A stretch of DNA of 64,000 bases from Cohnella caldifontis (GCF_029360585.1 NZ_JAQZSJ010000020.1:23654-87653), one strand, 5' to 3'; positions 35,533 to 45,008 are shown, counted from the first letter of the stretch. Notes: generated by a model not told the origin, from the sequence alone. A program made the numbers and translations.

Positions 35533-35850
35533 CTGAAGAAAAGAAACAAGCCGATTTCCTTTGATGAATTGCTAAAAGAGCTTCAAGGCGCGAAATCAAA
35601 TGAAGGCGTCCAAAATCACGTATCCTTTGAAATGTTATTTCATGAGACCTTCATGAGCCGGTACTCTTCCTTCAAAAGTTTTGACGAATTTCTCCGCAAA
35701 GGAAACTTCGATGTCAAGACCCTGGAAGACATCGACAATATCCCTGACGAGCTTTTCGATCGGCATGTCGACCGGGAGACCGACTTCGGCAGCTGGAAGT
35801 CGATGCTGGACCGGGCCAATGCGGAATATGAGGCAGGCCATCGGGTATAA
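35533..35850 (+). CDS. hypothetical protein, probable CTG start
   Basis: About 105 acidic residues, MKKRNKPISFDELLKELQG at the start, then two similar segments SSFKSFDEFLRKGNFDV and DIDNIPDELFDRHVDRETDF. No family recognised; no signal peptide. The ribosome site TTAGGAG ends at 35524. GTG 35524 overlaps that site, whereas CTG 35533 is eight bases after it and gives the natural MKKRNK start, so a CTG start is the best reading. A terminator follows. Confidence 0.65.
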   Translation: MKKRNKPISFDELLKELQGAKSNEGVQNHVSFEMLFHETFMSRYSSFKSFDEFLRKGNFDVKTLEDIDNIPDELFDRHVDRETDFGSWKSMLDRANAEYEAGHRV

Positions 35851-35872
35851 CGGCAACTGAATGGAAAATAAT

Positions 35873-35908
35873 AGACGATCAGGCCCTTTGGGGCTAGATC
35901 GTCTTTTT
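35873..35908 (+). terminator. intrinsic terminator
   Basis: AGACGATC / GATCGTCT with inner GCCC / GGGC, then TTTTTGATT. Confidence 0.88.
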
Positions 35909-35985
35909 GATTTGTTGGTTCATTTGGAAGCTTTTTAATTCTGTCTAGAATAATAAACGCGAGTTGATTAAACAATCCATGTTCA

Positions 35986-36252
35986 ATGCTTGCACGGAAT
36001 CACTGGCACATCCATCGCGATGGATTTCAAATTTTATTGGTAACCGGAGGGGAAGGGTGGTACCAAGAAGAAGGAAAACCTGCTCAATTCTTAAAAGCCG
36101 GGGATGTAATTGTCACTCATGATGGCGTAAAACACTGGCATGGCGCTGCAAAAGACAGCTGGTTTGAACACCTTGCAATCACTGCAGGCAAGCCGGAATG
36201 GTTGGAACCTGTATCGGATGAAGAATACAACAATCTCATTGCGCCAAAGTAA
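35986..36252 (+). pseudogene. N-terminally truncated cupin
   Basis: 88 residues. HWHIHRDGFQILLVTGGEGWYQEEG and VIVTHDGVKHWHGA are the two metal-binding cupin motifs of the small carboxymuconolactone-decarboxylase-associated or mandelonitrile-lyase-like cupins. The family normally has 30-40 more residues before HWHIH, forming the first strands. Here an in-frame TGA is only about 20 bases upstream of the ATG and no good ribosome site is seen, so this looks like a remnant. All His ligands remain, so residual function cannot be excluded. Confidence 0.6.
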
Positions 36253-36305
36253 CACATACGATTCGCCTACAATATGATGAGCTATACATCTAATGAGGTG
36301 AGCCA

Positions 36306-36749
36306 ATGGCAGTCGTAAAAGCCAGGAAACAGGATATAGATATGTTAGCAAGGCTGCTTCGAGCCGAAGCTGAGGCCGAAGGCGAAATGGGCATGCTCCT
36401 TGTCGGAAACGTCGGCATTAACCGAATAAGAGCGAACTGCTCCGATTTTAAAGGAATCCGGACCATTCGCCAAATGATCTATCAGCCGCATGCGTTCGAA
36501 GCGTTGCAACATGGCATGTTCTATCAAAGCGCGAGAGAGAAGGTACGCCGTCTGGCGCGAAGGGCCGTGAATGGGGAGCGGAATTGGCCGGCCAAGTTCT
36601 CCCTATGGTACTTCCGCCCTGGAACGTATGAAAGTCCCGGACCTTGTCCAGAGACTTGGTATCATCAACCGTTCGCAGGACGATGGAAGAAGCACTGTTT
36701 TTATGAACCGACCGCGGCTGAATGCGCAAATGTCTATAACACGTTTTAA
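36306..36749 (+). CDS. cwlJ: spore cortex-lytic enzyme CwlJ-like (SleB-type hydrolase 2)
   Basis: 147 residues without signal peptide, as for CwlJ. The catalytic Glu lies in DIDMLARLLRAEAEAEGEMG; IGINRIR-like VGNVGINRIRANC and FSLWYFRP...PETWYHQPFAGRWKKHCFYEP follow. CwlJ degrades cortex peptidoglycan during spore germination, usually activated by calcium-dipicolinate and held in place by GerQ; no gerQ is seen nearby. Start follows a GAGGTGAGCC ribosome site. A terminator is 42 bases after the stop. Confidence 0.9.
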   Translation: MAVVKARKQDIDMLARLLRAEAEAEGEMGMLLVGNVGINRIRANCSDFKGIRTIRQMIYQPHAFEALQHGMFYQSAREKVRRLARRAVNGERNWPAKFSLWYFRPGTYESPGPCPETWYHQPFAGRWKKHCFYEPTAAECANVYNTF

Positions 36750-36790
36750 TATCATGAAAGGTTTTACCGATTGATGCGATAACGAGAAGT

Positions 36791-36820
36791 TACCCCGGCA
36801 GACCGCGGCCGGGGTATTTT
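36791..36820 (+). terminator. intrinsic terminator of the cwlJ-like gene
   Basis: TACCCCGG / CCGGGGTA stem followed by TTTTATT. Confidence 0.85.
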
Positions 36821-36911
36821 ATTCGCTTCGCCGAATTTACGGGCCGGTTAAGTACAAATTTCGTCGCTAGGCCGCATGTCCGTTTCATACCCGCCATAAT
36901 TGATTTAATAG

Positions 36912-37110
36912 ATTATAAAGATAAAGCGATGGGCGTGTTTTCGTCAAATCCGGTCAAAAGCGGGTTGAAAATCAATATTCATGTCGTTCAGCGATCGAAA
37001 TCAGTCGATATATAGCATTTATGTAATTGTAAGCACTTTATTTTAAGTATTGACAAAGTCAAATGACGGTACTTATGATGAAAACGTAAACAGATTTAGG
37101 TTTTATTAAA
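36912..37110 (+). promoter_or_regulatory. control region of the esterase gene, copy 1 of a duplicated element
   Basis: Contains, in order, ATTATAAAGATAAAGCGA, a CGGTCAAAAGCGGGTTG block, a possible CcpA cre TGTAAGCACTTTAT (37028-37041), TTGACA (37050-37055), 18-base spacer, TATGAT (37074-37079), and AAACGTAAACAG-TTTAG. The same order recurs at 39785-40052. The rest of 36821-37228 holds no gene I can support. Confidence 0.75.
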
Positions 37111-37228
37111 GCAAACGTTCAAACTAAATTCGAGGGGGGATTCTCTAAAAGAATCGGATTTTGTGTCAAGACTTAGCGACACAAAGCATTCGAAACAAAA
37201 ATGAAAAATAGCGAAGGAGAGAAGAGTA

Positions 37229-38719
37229 ATGAAAAACAAGAACCTTATCTTAAAGCCTATCTCCATTAGATTCACGGCTCTGCTGCTCGTTTTGGCGATG
37301 GTTTTGGGCATGCCCGTGACGGCGCTGGCCGATCAGAATCCGGTCGGGCAGCAGAATGCGATTGCGGCCGAAGGGGAGCTGGTCGAGGGGCCGACCGTCA
37401 TGAAGGATCCCGATTCGCCGACCGGCTACACCGTACGGTTTGTCTACAAGAACGAAAATGCTTCCAGCGTAACGTTCGTCGGCGACATGCTGCTCAGGAA
37501 CTGGGCCGATCCCACGGATACGAAAGTATACACGCCTTACGAGTATAAGCCCGGTTTAATGCGCGGGGGCGGCGCGTTTGAGGCGGAAATGGAAAAGAGG
37601 GACGGCGGCTATTGGGTGATCGAGGTACCGCTTGCAGCCGGCGCCAACCAATACTGGTTCTACGTGGACGGCAATCGCAACTACTGGGTGCCGGATCCCG
37701 CGAACTCGCCGAAATTCGCTCCGGACGGCCTCACAGGCAACGCCAGGCGTGCCTTTAACGCGGTGTATGTGCCGTATGATCCGGACAAACAGGACGAGAT
37801 CATGGGGGCGCGTGAGATTGAAAACCCCAGAACCGATGGAAAAACAGGTACGTGGGATTATGTAGCAATCCCCGCTCAGATCGGCGGCAAGACGCGATAT
37901 TTGGGCGTATATTTACCGTACGGATATGATGAAAACCGAGAACAGCCGTATAAAACGATTTACATGCAACATGGCGGCGGCCAGGATGCATCCGATTGGA
38001 TGAACATCGGCAGCGTACCGAACATCATGGATAATCTGCTCGCGGAAGGCCTTACCGAACCCGCGATCGTCGTTACGACGGACGCTTCGTACCTTGGAAA
38101 CGCTCAAGACGGGTATCCCAATTTGTTCAATATCATCCTGCCGTTTATTGAAGACCACTACAATGTGTCGAAGAGAGCGGCTGATCGGTCGTTTGCCGGT
38201 CTGTCGTTAGGTGGGATCATCACGGCAAACATCATCAACTATGACGCTACGAAGTTCGGATATTACGGCGTATGGAGCGGCGGCATGGGAGTCCGCACCA
38301 CGGCGGCGAATCTGGGGGTGCCCTATATACTCTTTGGCGGCGGGCGATATGATTTCGGATTGCCAAATCCGACCCAAGTTGCGGCATTGGACGCTACCGA
38401 TGCGAATTATCAAAATATCGTAGTTGCCGGTGGCCACGACTTTAATACCTGGTGCCAGTTGTTCACGATCTATGCCAGAGACTATCTGTGGAAGCCAAGA
38501 GCGTTTCTTATGGACAAAATCGAAAAACATCTTGACGGATATTTTGCAGACGGGGCGATTGACAATGCGGGAGTATATAACAGCTTAAAGGCCAAACTCA
38601 AGCAAGAAAAACTCACTTCCTTTATAAACGAGTTAAAAGCTCAGGCCGGTAAACACATAAGCAGCGAAGCCGCATCGACATTGCTTGAGTATGCAGAAAG
38701 GATCAACTCGGATCAATAG
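37229..38719 (+). CDS. secreted CE1-type esterase (feruloyl/acetyl-xylan esterase-like) with N-terminal Ig/CBM48-like domain
   Basis: 496 residues. Signal peptide to about 34 (VTALA). Residues about 65-180 form an early-set Ig domain (YTVRFVYKNENASSVTFVGD, NQYWFYVDGNRNYWVPD). The esterase-D-type hydrolase follows: YLPYGYDENREQPYKTIYMQHGGG, nucleophile in FAGLSLGG, and probable catalytic His in VAGGHDFNTW. A 90-residue helical tail of unknown type ends the protein. Together with the arabinofuranosidase and transporter downstream it suggests debranching of feruloylated or acetylated arabinoxylan. Ribosome site GAAGGAGAG; followed by a strong terminator. Confidence 0.88.
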   Translation: MKNKNLILKPISIRFTALLLVLAMVLGMPVTALADQNPVGQQNAIAAEGELVEGPTVMKDPDSPTGYTVRFVYKNENASSVTFVGDMLLRNWADPTDTKVYTPYEYKPGLMRGGGAFEAEMEKRDGGYWVIEVPLAAGANQYWFYVDGNRNYWVPDPANSPKFAPDGLTGNARRAFNAVYVPYDPDKQDEIMGAREIENPRTDGKTGTWDYVAIPAQIGGKTRYLGVYLPYGYDENREQPYKTIYMQHGGGQDASDWMNIGSVPNIMDNLLAEGLTEPAIVVTTDASYLGNAQDGYPNLFNIILPFIEDHYNVSKRAADRSFAGLSLGGIITANIINYDATKFGYYGVWSGGMGVRTTAANLGVPYILFGGGRYDFGLPNPTQVAALDATDANYQNIVVAGGHDFNTWCQLFTIYARDYLWKPRAFLMDKIEKHLDGYFADGAIDNAGVYNSLKAKLKQEKLTSFINELKAQAGKHISSEAASTLLEYAERINSDQ

Positions 38720-38743
38720 AGTGGATAAGTTCAAAATGGCGTG

Positions 38744-38789
38744 AAAAAAAAGGCAAACCTCCGGACATCATCGGGGTTTGCCTTTTTTT
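38744..38789. terminator. bidirectional terminator between esterase and ArsR-type gene
   Basis: AAAAAAAGGCAAACC...GGTTTGCCTTTTTTT, serving both convergent genes. Confidence 0.9.
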
Positions 38790-38827
38790 CGGTTGGGTCC
38801 TAATTTCGCTTCTCGCGGATCATAGGG

Positions 38828-39742
38828 TCACTCGACTACGTCATAAAGTACCCTGGCGATCAAATCCTGCTTATAATTTCCAAAGTGCGAGCCATATACC
38901 GTAAGCCCGCCTACCTGTCCGGTTTCGGAGACGCCGATCCGGAACCGTATATCGGAGTTCTGCTGCAGCTCGATGTCATGGATCGTCGTATTGGATATCC
39001 GGACGCCGTCGAGGAACGTGCCGTTTTCGTTGATGCGAACCATTTTTAACAGGCCGTATTGGTTCAGGTGGGGAGGCCACCAATCGGGCGTAACTTTGCC
39101 TTTCTCGCCGCCGAAATCGCCGGGCGACGTCCATGTGCCGACTTCTTTATTGTTTACGGAGAAGACGATGTCGGAGGGATAGTCATTATTGTAACACGGC
39201 GCTTCGGAACCGAGCTCCATGATGAACTGCAGTTCGATGAAACGTTGCCGCGGCTTCAGGTAGTTCGGGATCCGGTACTCCAGATAACCTCTGGTTAACC
39301 AGACGATTCCGGCGTTGATACGTTGAGGATCCGCAAAATAGCTGGGATTGTCGAATTCTCCAATGATACTGTCTTCGGTCGCCAGACCGCATGTCGGTTC
39401 CACCCGGTAATCCGTGTAATGGCCGACCTTGATTTCGACTTCATAGAGATTATTGCCTGCGCCATTTGGGTGCAATTCGACAGAGAGCATGTCCTCGTTC
39501 AAATAGCAGATCTTCTGGATTCCGTGTTTGCCGACTGCCGTCGTGATATCGATCAGGCCGCTTTCCTCGAGCTTTTTGATATGCATGGTGATGGCGCCGT
39601 TGGTCAGCCCGAGCTTCTCGGCAATTTCGTTTAGATTAAGGCTGGTGTGCTTGGCCAGCAGTTCCAGAATCCCAATTCTGATTTCGGAGCTCAAGGCTTT
39701 AAAAATATTCAGACCGGATCGAAGGTCTTTGATATGGATCAA
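38828..39742 (-). CDS. ArsR-type HTH regulator with large C-terminal sensor domain (arabinoxylan locus)
   Basis: 304 residues from TTG 39742 (AGGAGG eight bases upstream). Residues 1-95 are a winged helix: FKALSSEIRIGILELLAKH, LNEIAEKLGLTNGAITMHIKKLEESGL. The remaining 210 residues are beta-rich (YLEYRIPNYLKPRQRFIELQF, PSDIVFSVNNKEVGTWTSPGDFGG, DIRFRIGVSE) and look like a carbohydrate-binding jelly-roll rather than a metal sensor. It lies between the two transcripts that share the duplicated control region, so it is the obvious candidate regulator, perhaps binding arabinose or an oligosaccharide directly. Confidence 0.85.
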   Translation of the reverse strand: MIHIKDLRSGLNIFKALSSEIRIGILELLAKHTSLNLNEIAEKLGLTNGAITMHIKKLEESGLIDITTAVGKHGIQKICYLNEDMLSVELHPNGAGNNLYEVEIKVGHYTDYRVEPTCGLATEDSIIGEFDNPSYFADPQRINAGIVWLTRGYLEYRIPNYLKPRQRFIELQFIMELGSEAPCYNNDYPSDIVFSVNNKEVGTWTSPGDFGGEKGKVTPDWWPPHLNQYGLLKMVRINENGTFLDGVRISNTTIHDIELQQNSDIRFRIGVSETGQVGGLTVYGSHFGNYKQDLIARVLYDVVE

Positions 39743-39784
39743 TCGAAAAGCCTCCTGTCCTGATCATCAGAATTGTCTTCATAC

Positions 39785-40052
39785 ATTATAAACATAAAGC
39801 GAAATGTTGAGAATAGCTAGGGCTTGTTATCGCCAAATACCGTCAAAAAAGCGGGTTGGAGATCCATATCGATGCCGATCGGCCATCGAAGCGAGACGAA
39901 AAAGAGCAAATCTCCAGGCTTCGGATCGCTTTTTGTTTATAAATTATTAAATTATATGCCCATCGTAAGCGCTTTTATTTAAGTATTGACAAAGTTAAAG
40001 ACCGGTAATTAAGATAAAATCGTAAACAGTTTTAGCATTTATTAAATCAAAC
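39785..40052 (+). promoter_or_regulatory. control region of the sugar-transport operon, copy 2 of the duplicated element
   Basis: ATTATAAACATAAAGCGA (39785), CCGTCAAAAAAGCGGGTTG, possible cre CGTAAGCGCTTTTA (39964-39977), TTGACA (39986-39991), 18-base spacer, TAAGAT (40010-40015), then AAATCGTAAACAG-TTTAGC. The block order and much sequence match copy 1. On the minus strand TATAAT at 39790-39785 may serve the ArsR-type gene. Confidence 0.78.
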
Positions 40053-40136
40053 ATCCGGTCAGTCTGACGCAGCAGCACCGGCTTGGATCCCGAACGGGAT
40101 GCAAGCGTACCAACCTTATTTCGAGGGGGATACGAT

Positions 40137-41459
40137 GTGAAAAAGCAAGTGCTCTCACTGTTGTCTTTGATGGTTGCGCTCGTCATGGCATTGGCCGCTT
40201 GTTCCAGCGGCGGCAAGTCGGAAAGCTCAGCATCCGCAACCGATTCCGGTAATTCGTCAGCCGGAGGGGTCAAGCTGGAAATGTGGACGTTTAATGAGCT
40301 TCACAAAACGTTTTATGACGACATGGCCAAACGCTGGAACGCAGCCAATCCGGAAAAGAAAATTCAACTCACCGTCAACGTCTACCCGTATGACGACATG
40401 CACAACAAATTGCTCGTCGCCTTGCAGTCGGGCACCGGGGCGCCCGACCTGGCCGATATCGAGCTCAACAAGTTTCCGAACTTCCTCAAAGGCGAACCCC
40501 AACTCATTCCCCTCAACGACATCGTCGAACCGGAAATCAGCAACCTTGTCAAATCCCGATTGGACATCTACGCCAAGGACGGCCAATACTACGGCATCGA
40601 CTTCCACGTCGGAGCGGCGGTCATTTACTACAACAAAGAAATTCTGGACAAAGCCGGAGTGAATCCGGATGACATCGTGACATGGGCCGATTATGAAGCG
40701 GCGGGCAAAAAAGTGCTGGATGCGACCGGCGTTCCGATGACGACCCTCGAGACATCCGACCTTTGGACGCTCTGGCCTCAGGTGGCGCAGGCTCCCGGCA
40801 AAGACGATTTCCAAACCGCTGACGGACAATTAAACATCACGAGCCCCATCGTTTCCGGACCGTTGAAATGGCAGCAAAACCTCATCAAGTCCAAAATCGC
40901 GATTCCGACGCCCGGCGGCAACCATCACGCGGAAGAGTATTACGGCATGATGAACGGCGGCGGAGCCGCTTCGGTCTGGATGCCGATGTGGTACATGGGA
41001 CGTTTCACCGACTATATGCCGGACCTCAAAGGAAAAATCGTCATTAAGCCGATGCCGGTATGGAATCCGGGCGAGCCCCGTTCCGCAGGCATGGGAGGTA
41101 CCGGTACGGCGGTAACCAAAACGTCCAAAAACCAGGACGCGGCGAAGTCTTTCCTGGCTTACGCCAAGCTCTCCAAGGAAGGCAACATCGAGATTTGGAA
41201 ACAGCTCGGTTTCGACCCGCTCCGTTCGGATGTCTGGGATGCGCCGGAACTGAAGGAGCCGAACAAATTCACGGATTATTTCGGTCCCAACATTTTCGAC
41301 ATTCTTACGCAAGTGAAAAGCGAGATCGAAGGAGTCAACATCAACGAAAAAACGCCGGCGATTTCGGACGCTTTCAAAACAAGCGTGATCACGCGCATTC
41401 TCCTGGATAACGAAGATGTCGACAAGGTGTTGTCCGAAGCTGCGAATCAACTGAAATAG
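40137..41459 (+). CDS. sugar ABC transporter substrate-binding lipoprotein (arabinose/arabino-oligosaccharide type)
   Basis: 440 residues. Signal peptide with lipobox MALAACSS, a Ser/Ala linker, then a family-1 extracellular binding domain: VKLEMWTFNELHKTFYDDMAKRWNA-type start, LQSGTGAPDLADIEL, AAVIYYNKEILDKAGV, and MGGTGTAVTKTSKNQDAA. GTG 40137 follows GAGGGGG; the frame is open further upstream inside the leader. It should bind arabinose-containing oligosaccharides released by secreted enzymes; the ligand is inferred from the GH51 gene in the operon. Confidence 0.92.
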   Translation: MKKQVLSLLSLMVALVMALAACSSGGKSESSASATDSGNSSAGGVKLEMWTFNELHKTFYDDMAKRWNAANPEKKIQLTVNVYPYDDMHNKLLVALQSGTGAPDLADIELNKFPNFLKGEPQLIPLNDIVEPEISNLVKSRLDIYAKDGQYYGIDFHVGAAVIYYNKEILDKAGVNPDDIVTWADYEAAGKKVLDATGVPMTTLETSDLWTLWPQVAQAPGKDDFQTADGQLNITSPIVSGPLKWQQNLIKSKIAIPTPGGNHHAEEYYGMMNGGGAASVWMPMWYMGRFTDYMPDLKGKIVIKPMPVWNPGEPRSAGMGGTGTAVTKTSKNQDAAKSFLAYAKLSKEGNIEIWKQLGFDPLRSDVWDAPELKEPNKFTDYFGPNIFDILTQVKSEIEGVNINEKTPAISDAFKTSVITRILLDNEDVDKVLSEAANQLK

Positions 41460-41526
41460 CATAACGTCCGGCACCGCGCGGCGCTTGCCCGGCCGGCGGT
41501 GCCGGAATACGAAAGGCGGGCTTCTG

Positions 41527-42468
41527 ATGGAGAGCAATTCCCCAGCGTCGGCTGCCAATGCGGGTGGGCTCAAGCGACGCAAGCTGACCGGAATCCTGTA
41601 TTCGCAGAAAATCGCCCCGTGGTTCTTCGTCCTTCCTTTTGTCATCTCGTTTGCCTTGTTTTTCATCTATCCGGTTCTCTCCGCAGTGAATATGAGCTTT
41701 CAACAGGTACTGCCAGGCCAGGTCGAATACATAGGCTTAGAAAACTATGAGAAGCTGTGGAACCCGACTTTCTGGAAAGCCATCGTCAACAGCAGCAAAT
41801 ATACGTTCTATACCTTGCTCATCCTCATTCCTTTGCCCCTTGTTCTGGCTGTCTTCTTGAATTCGAAAGCGATGGTGCTCCGAAACTTCTACCGATCCAC
41901 GTTGTTCATCCCGGCGCTCACCTCGGTCGTGGTGGCCGGTACCGTTTTCCGTCTGGCTTTCGGCGAACTGGAAGGATCGCTGATGAATACCATAGCCGTC
42001 TCGATCGGCTTTGAACCGCAGCGGTGGCTGCGCCGGGAAGGACTTGCGATGTTCGCGCTCGTGCTGCTGGCATGCTGGCGGTGGATCGGCGTGAACTTGC
42101 TGTATTTCATGGCCGGTCTCCAGAACATACCGAAGGAACTGTATGAATCCGCGGATATCGACGGGGCCAACAATTGGAACAAATTCAGCCGCATTACGCT
42201 GCCCTTGCTGAAACCGATTACCATTTATGTATTTACGATCAGCATTTACGGCGGCTATGCCATGTTCACCGAGAGTTACATGCTGTGGGCGGGGAATCGC
42301 TCCCCGAACGATATCGGCCTGACGATCGTCGGCTACTTATACCGCAACGGCCTCGAACAGAACAATCTCGGACTCGGTTCGGCCGTCGGCATCGTGCTTC
42401 TCTTGCTCACCTTCGTGATCACCATCGTTCAGCTCAAGCTGTTCGGCATGTTCCGGAAGGAGGAATGA
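41527..42468 (+). CDS. sugar ABC transporter permease (MalF/UgpA/AraP type)
   Basis: 313 residues with six hydrophobic helices. The ATPase-docking EAA loop reads ESADIDGANNWNKFSRITLP. N-terminal QKIAPWFFVLPFVISFALFF is the usual first helix. ATG 41527 follows AAAGGCGGGC. It pairs with the next gene. No ATPase gene is present, which is usual for this class because the shared MsmX/MsiK-type ATPase is encoded elsewhere. Confidence 0.93.
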   Translation: MESNSPASAANAGGLKRRKLTGILYSQKIAPWFFVLPFVISFALFFIYPVLSAVNMSFQQVLPGQVEYIGLENYEKLWNPTFWKAIVNSSKYTFYTLLILIPLPLVLAVFLNSKAMVLRNFYRSTLFIPALTSVVVAGTVFRLAFGELEGSLMNTIAVSIGFEPQRWLRREGLAMFALVLLACWRWIGVNLLYFMAGLQNIPKELYESADIDGANNWNKFSRITLPLLKPITIYVFTISIYGGYAMFTESYMLWAGNRSPNDIGLTIVGYLYRNGLEQNNLGLGSAVGIVLLLLTFVITIVQLKLFGMFRKEE

Positions 42469-42471
42469 ACG

Positions 42472-43320
42472 GTGGAAACCATTGAAAAGCGTAGATGGTC
42501 GGTCAATACCGTGCTTCTGGTTCTGCTGTTCACCTTGTTCGGCGCATTCGCGGTATTTCCGATCGTCACGCTGATCATCGCGTCCTTCAAACCTGCCCAG
42601 GAATTGATGCGCTTCGGACTGAACCTGAAAATCGATCCTGAACTGATTTCACTCAAAAACTATGCCTACTTGTTCTCCGGCGAATCGCTCTATTTAACCT
42701 GGTACTGGAACAGCGTGCTGATCTCGGCCGTATTTACCGTGCTTTGCCTCTTGCTGTCGTCGATGGTCGGGTACGGACTCGCCGTTTACCAATTCCGTTT
42801 CCGCAACCTGGTCTTCGTTCTCGTGCTCGTGATGACGATGATCCCGATTGAAATCATCATCCTTCCGCTGTATAAGCTTTCCATCACGCTCAAGCTGATC
42901 AACAGCATGTGGGGAATCATTCTTCCGTTCGTCGTGGCGCCGCTGCCGATCTTTTTCTTCCGGCAATACGCCTCCGGTCTGCCGAGGGACTTTCTGGATG
43001 CAGGACGCGTTGACGGCTGTACGGAGCTCGGCACGTTTTTCCGGATCATGATGCCCTTGATGGCGCCGGCTTTCTCGTCCATGGCCATTCTGCAAGCCCT
43101 TTTCAGTTGGAACAACTTCCTGTGGCCGCTCATCGTTCTGCGCACCAACGAACAGCTCACGATTCCGATCGGGCTGGCCACGCTGCTGACTCCGTACGGC
43201 AATAACTTCGACATGCTGATCTCCGGCGCGGTTCTCGCGATTCTTCCGATTCTGGCCGTATTCCTATTCTTTCAGAAATATTTTATCGAGGGCATGACAG
43301 CGGGCGGCATTAAGGGGTAG
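42472..43320 (+). CDS. sugar ABC transporter permease (MalG/UgpE/AraQ type)
   Basis: 282 residues, six helices, EAA loop LDAGRVDGCTELGTFFRIMM and the C-terminal FQKYFIEGMTAGGIKG signature of the MalG group. GTG 42472 follows GGAAGGAGG, four bases after the first permease's stop. Confidence 0.93.
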   Translation: METIEKRRWSVNTVLLVLLFTLFGAFAVFPIVTLIIASFKPAQELMRFGLNLKIDPELISLKNYAYLFSGESLYLTWYWNSVLISAVFTVLCLLLSSMVGYGLAVYQFRFRNLVFVLVLVMTMIPIEIIILPLYKLSITLKLINSMWGIILPFVVAPLPIFFFRQYASGLPRDFLDAGRVDGCTELGTFFRIMMPLMAPAFSSMAILQALFSWNNFLWPLIVLRTNEQLTIPIGLATLLTPYGNNFDMLISGAVLAILPILAVFLFFQKYFIEGMTAGGIKG

Positions 43321-43372
43321 TCAAGCAAGCAAAACTGCAAAGGCAAATCCAATGAGGGGAGGAGGCCGGCCG

Positions 43373-44869
43373 ATGAAGGAAATCCAGTTGATCATCGACC
43401 CTGCGAGAGTGATCGGGCGGCGGGATCCGCGGATATACGGGCATTTCATCGAGCATTTTCACAACCAAATTTACGGCGGCATCTTCCATCCGGACTCTCC
43501 GCTTTCGGATGAGAACGGATTTCGGAAAGACGTGCTGGAGGCTTGGAAGCGCATTAAGCCTCCGGTCATTCGATGGCCGGGCGGGTGTTTCGTATCCGCT
43601 TATCATTGGAAGGACGGCGTCGGGCCCGAGCGGCAGCCGCACTTTGACAAAGCCTGGCGGGTGGAGGACAGCAATGCGTTCGGTACTGACGAATTTATCG
43701 CGCTGTGCCGCAAACTGGAAAGCGAACCTTACATTTGCACGAACGCGGGAACCGGAACGTCCGAGGAAATGAGCGACTGGGTCGAATATTGCAACCTTCG
43801 CAAGGAAGGGAAATGGGCGAAACTACGCATATCGGGCGGGCATGAGGAGCCACACCGGGTCCGTTACTGGAGCATCGGCAACGAGAATTATTTGCCGGGA
43901 GAGATGGGCGCCAAGACGGCCGAAGAGTGGGGCAGGTTCGTCAAGGAGTCCGCGAAAATGATGAAAAGGGTGGACCCGTCGATCGAACTGTTCGCCGCAA
44001 GCGTCGCGGACTTGAACTGGAACGTCCATCTGCTGAAGGAAGCAGGCCCCTATTTGAATTGGCTGTCCATTCATGGGTATTGGGATCCGCATTGGCAGAA
44101 CAATAACCTTTCCGATTACGAAGCTTGCATGCTTTATACCACGCGGATCGAAGAGCAGATCGAGAAGACCCGTCACATTCTGGGTGTGACCGGTTATTTG
44201 GGGAAAATCCGCGTGGCTTTCGATGAGTGGAACCTGCGAGGCTGGCATCACCCGAACGTCGACCATGCGGTGGATCCGGCCGATTATGTCGATCCCCGGA
44301 ATCTCAACGACCTGGACGAATCGTATACGATGGCGGATGCGCTGTTCAGCGCCTGCTTCCTGAATCTTTGCCTGAAACATAGCGACCTGATCGGGATGGC
44401 CAATTATGCCCCTTCGATCAACACCAGGGGGCTGATCCGGACCCACGAGGACGGAATCGTGCTGCGCCCGACGTACCATGTATTCGATATGTACAGAAAC
44501 GGACTGGGCGATCAGGTGATCGACCACTGGATCCGGGATGATGCAGTCTTTGAGGTTGCCTCCGAAAGCGGGAAGACCGGGGTGCCGCTTCTGGATGCGG
44601 CCGCGACCCGAGTGGAAGCGACCGGGGAGGTGGTGATCTCGTTGGTGAACCGCCATCCCGATAACACCGCGGCGGTACGGCTGGTGAGCCGGGATGGCCG
44701 CCGGAGCGTGAACCGCTGGACTGCGCTTGCCGGCGGGTCTAAGGATGCGTTCAATGACCGGGACCATCCCGATCGGGTAAAGCCGGTTTCTCTTGCCGAT
44801 TACACCGTCGACGGAGACACTGTGCTGCTGCAGCTTCCTCCTCACTCGGTCAACATTTTGTCCTTATGA
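43373..44869 (+). CDS. alpha-L-arabinofuranosidase, GH51
   Basis: 498 residues, no signal peptide, so cytosolic. Family motifs: GHFIEHFHNQIYGGIF, PPVIRWPGGCFVSAYHW, acid/base Glu171 in WSIGNENYLPG and nucleophile Glu285 in VAFDEWNLRGW. It releases L-arabinose from imported arabino-oligosaccharides. ATG 43373 follows GGGAGGAGG. It is the last gene of the transporter operon, so import and hydrolysis are coupled. Confidence 0.95.
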   Translation: MKEIQLIIDPARVIGRRDPRIYGHFIEHFHNQIYGGIFHPDSPLSDENGFRKDVLEAWKRIKPPVIRWPGGCFVSAYHWKDGVGPERQPHFDKAWRVEDSNAFGTDEFIALCRKLESEPYICTNAGTGTSEEMSDWVEYCNLRKEGKWAKLRISGGHEEPHRVRYWSIGNENYLPGEMGAKTAEEWGRFVKESAKMMKRVDPSIELFAASVADLNWNVHLLKEAGPYLNWLSIHGYWDPHWQNNNLSDYEACMLYTTRIEEQIEKTRHILGVTGYLGKIRVAFDEWNLRGWHHPNVDHAVDPADYVDPRNLNDLDESYTMADALFSACFLNLCLKHSDLIGMANYAPSINTRGLIRTHEDGIVLRPTYHVFDMYRNGLGDQVIDHWIRDDAVFEVASESGKTGVPLLDAAATRVEATGEVVISLVNRHPDNTAAVRLVSRDGRRSVNRWTALAGGSKDAFNDRDHPDRVKPVSLADYTVDGDTVLLQLPPHSVNILSL

Positions 44870-45008
44870 CAGGATCGATTGGTGAAACGACGAGAAGGGG
44901 AAGAGAGGGAATCCGCGAGTAAACTAGCCGCGATCCGCTACTTGCCCGTTCGTTGACTGCTGTTTGTAAGCGAACGGAGAACGATAGGACAATGACAACA
45001 GGTGTCCG

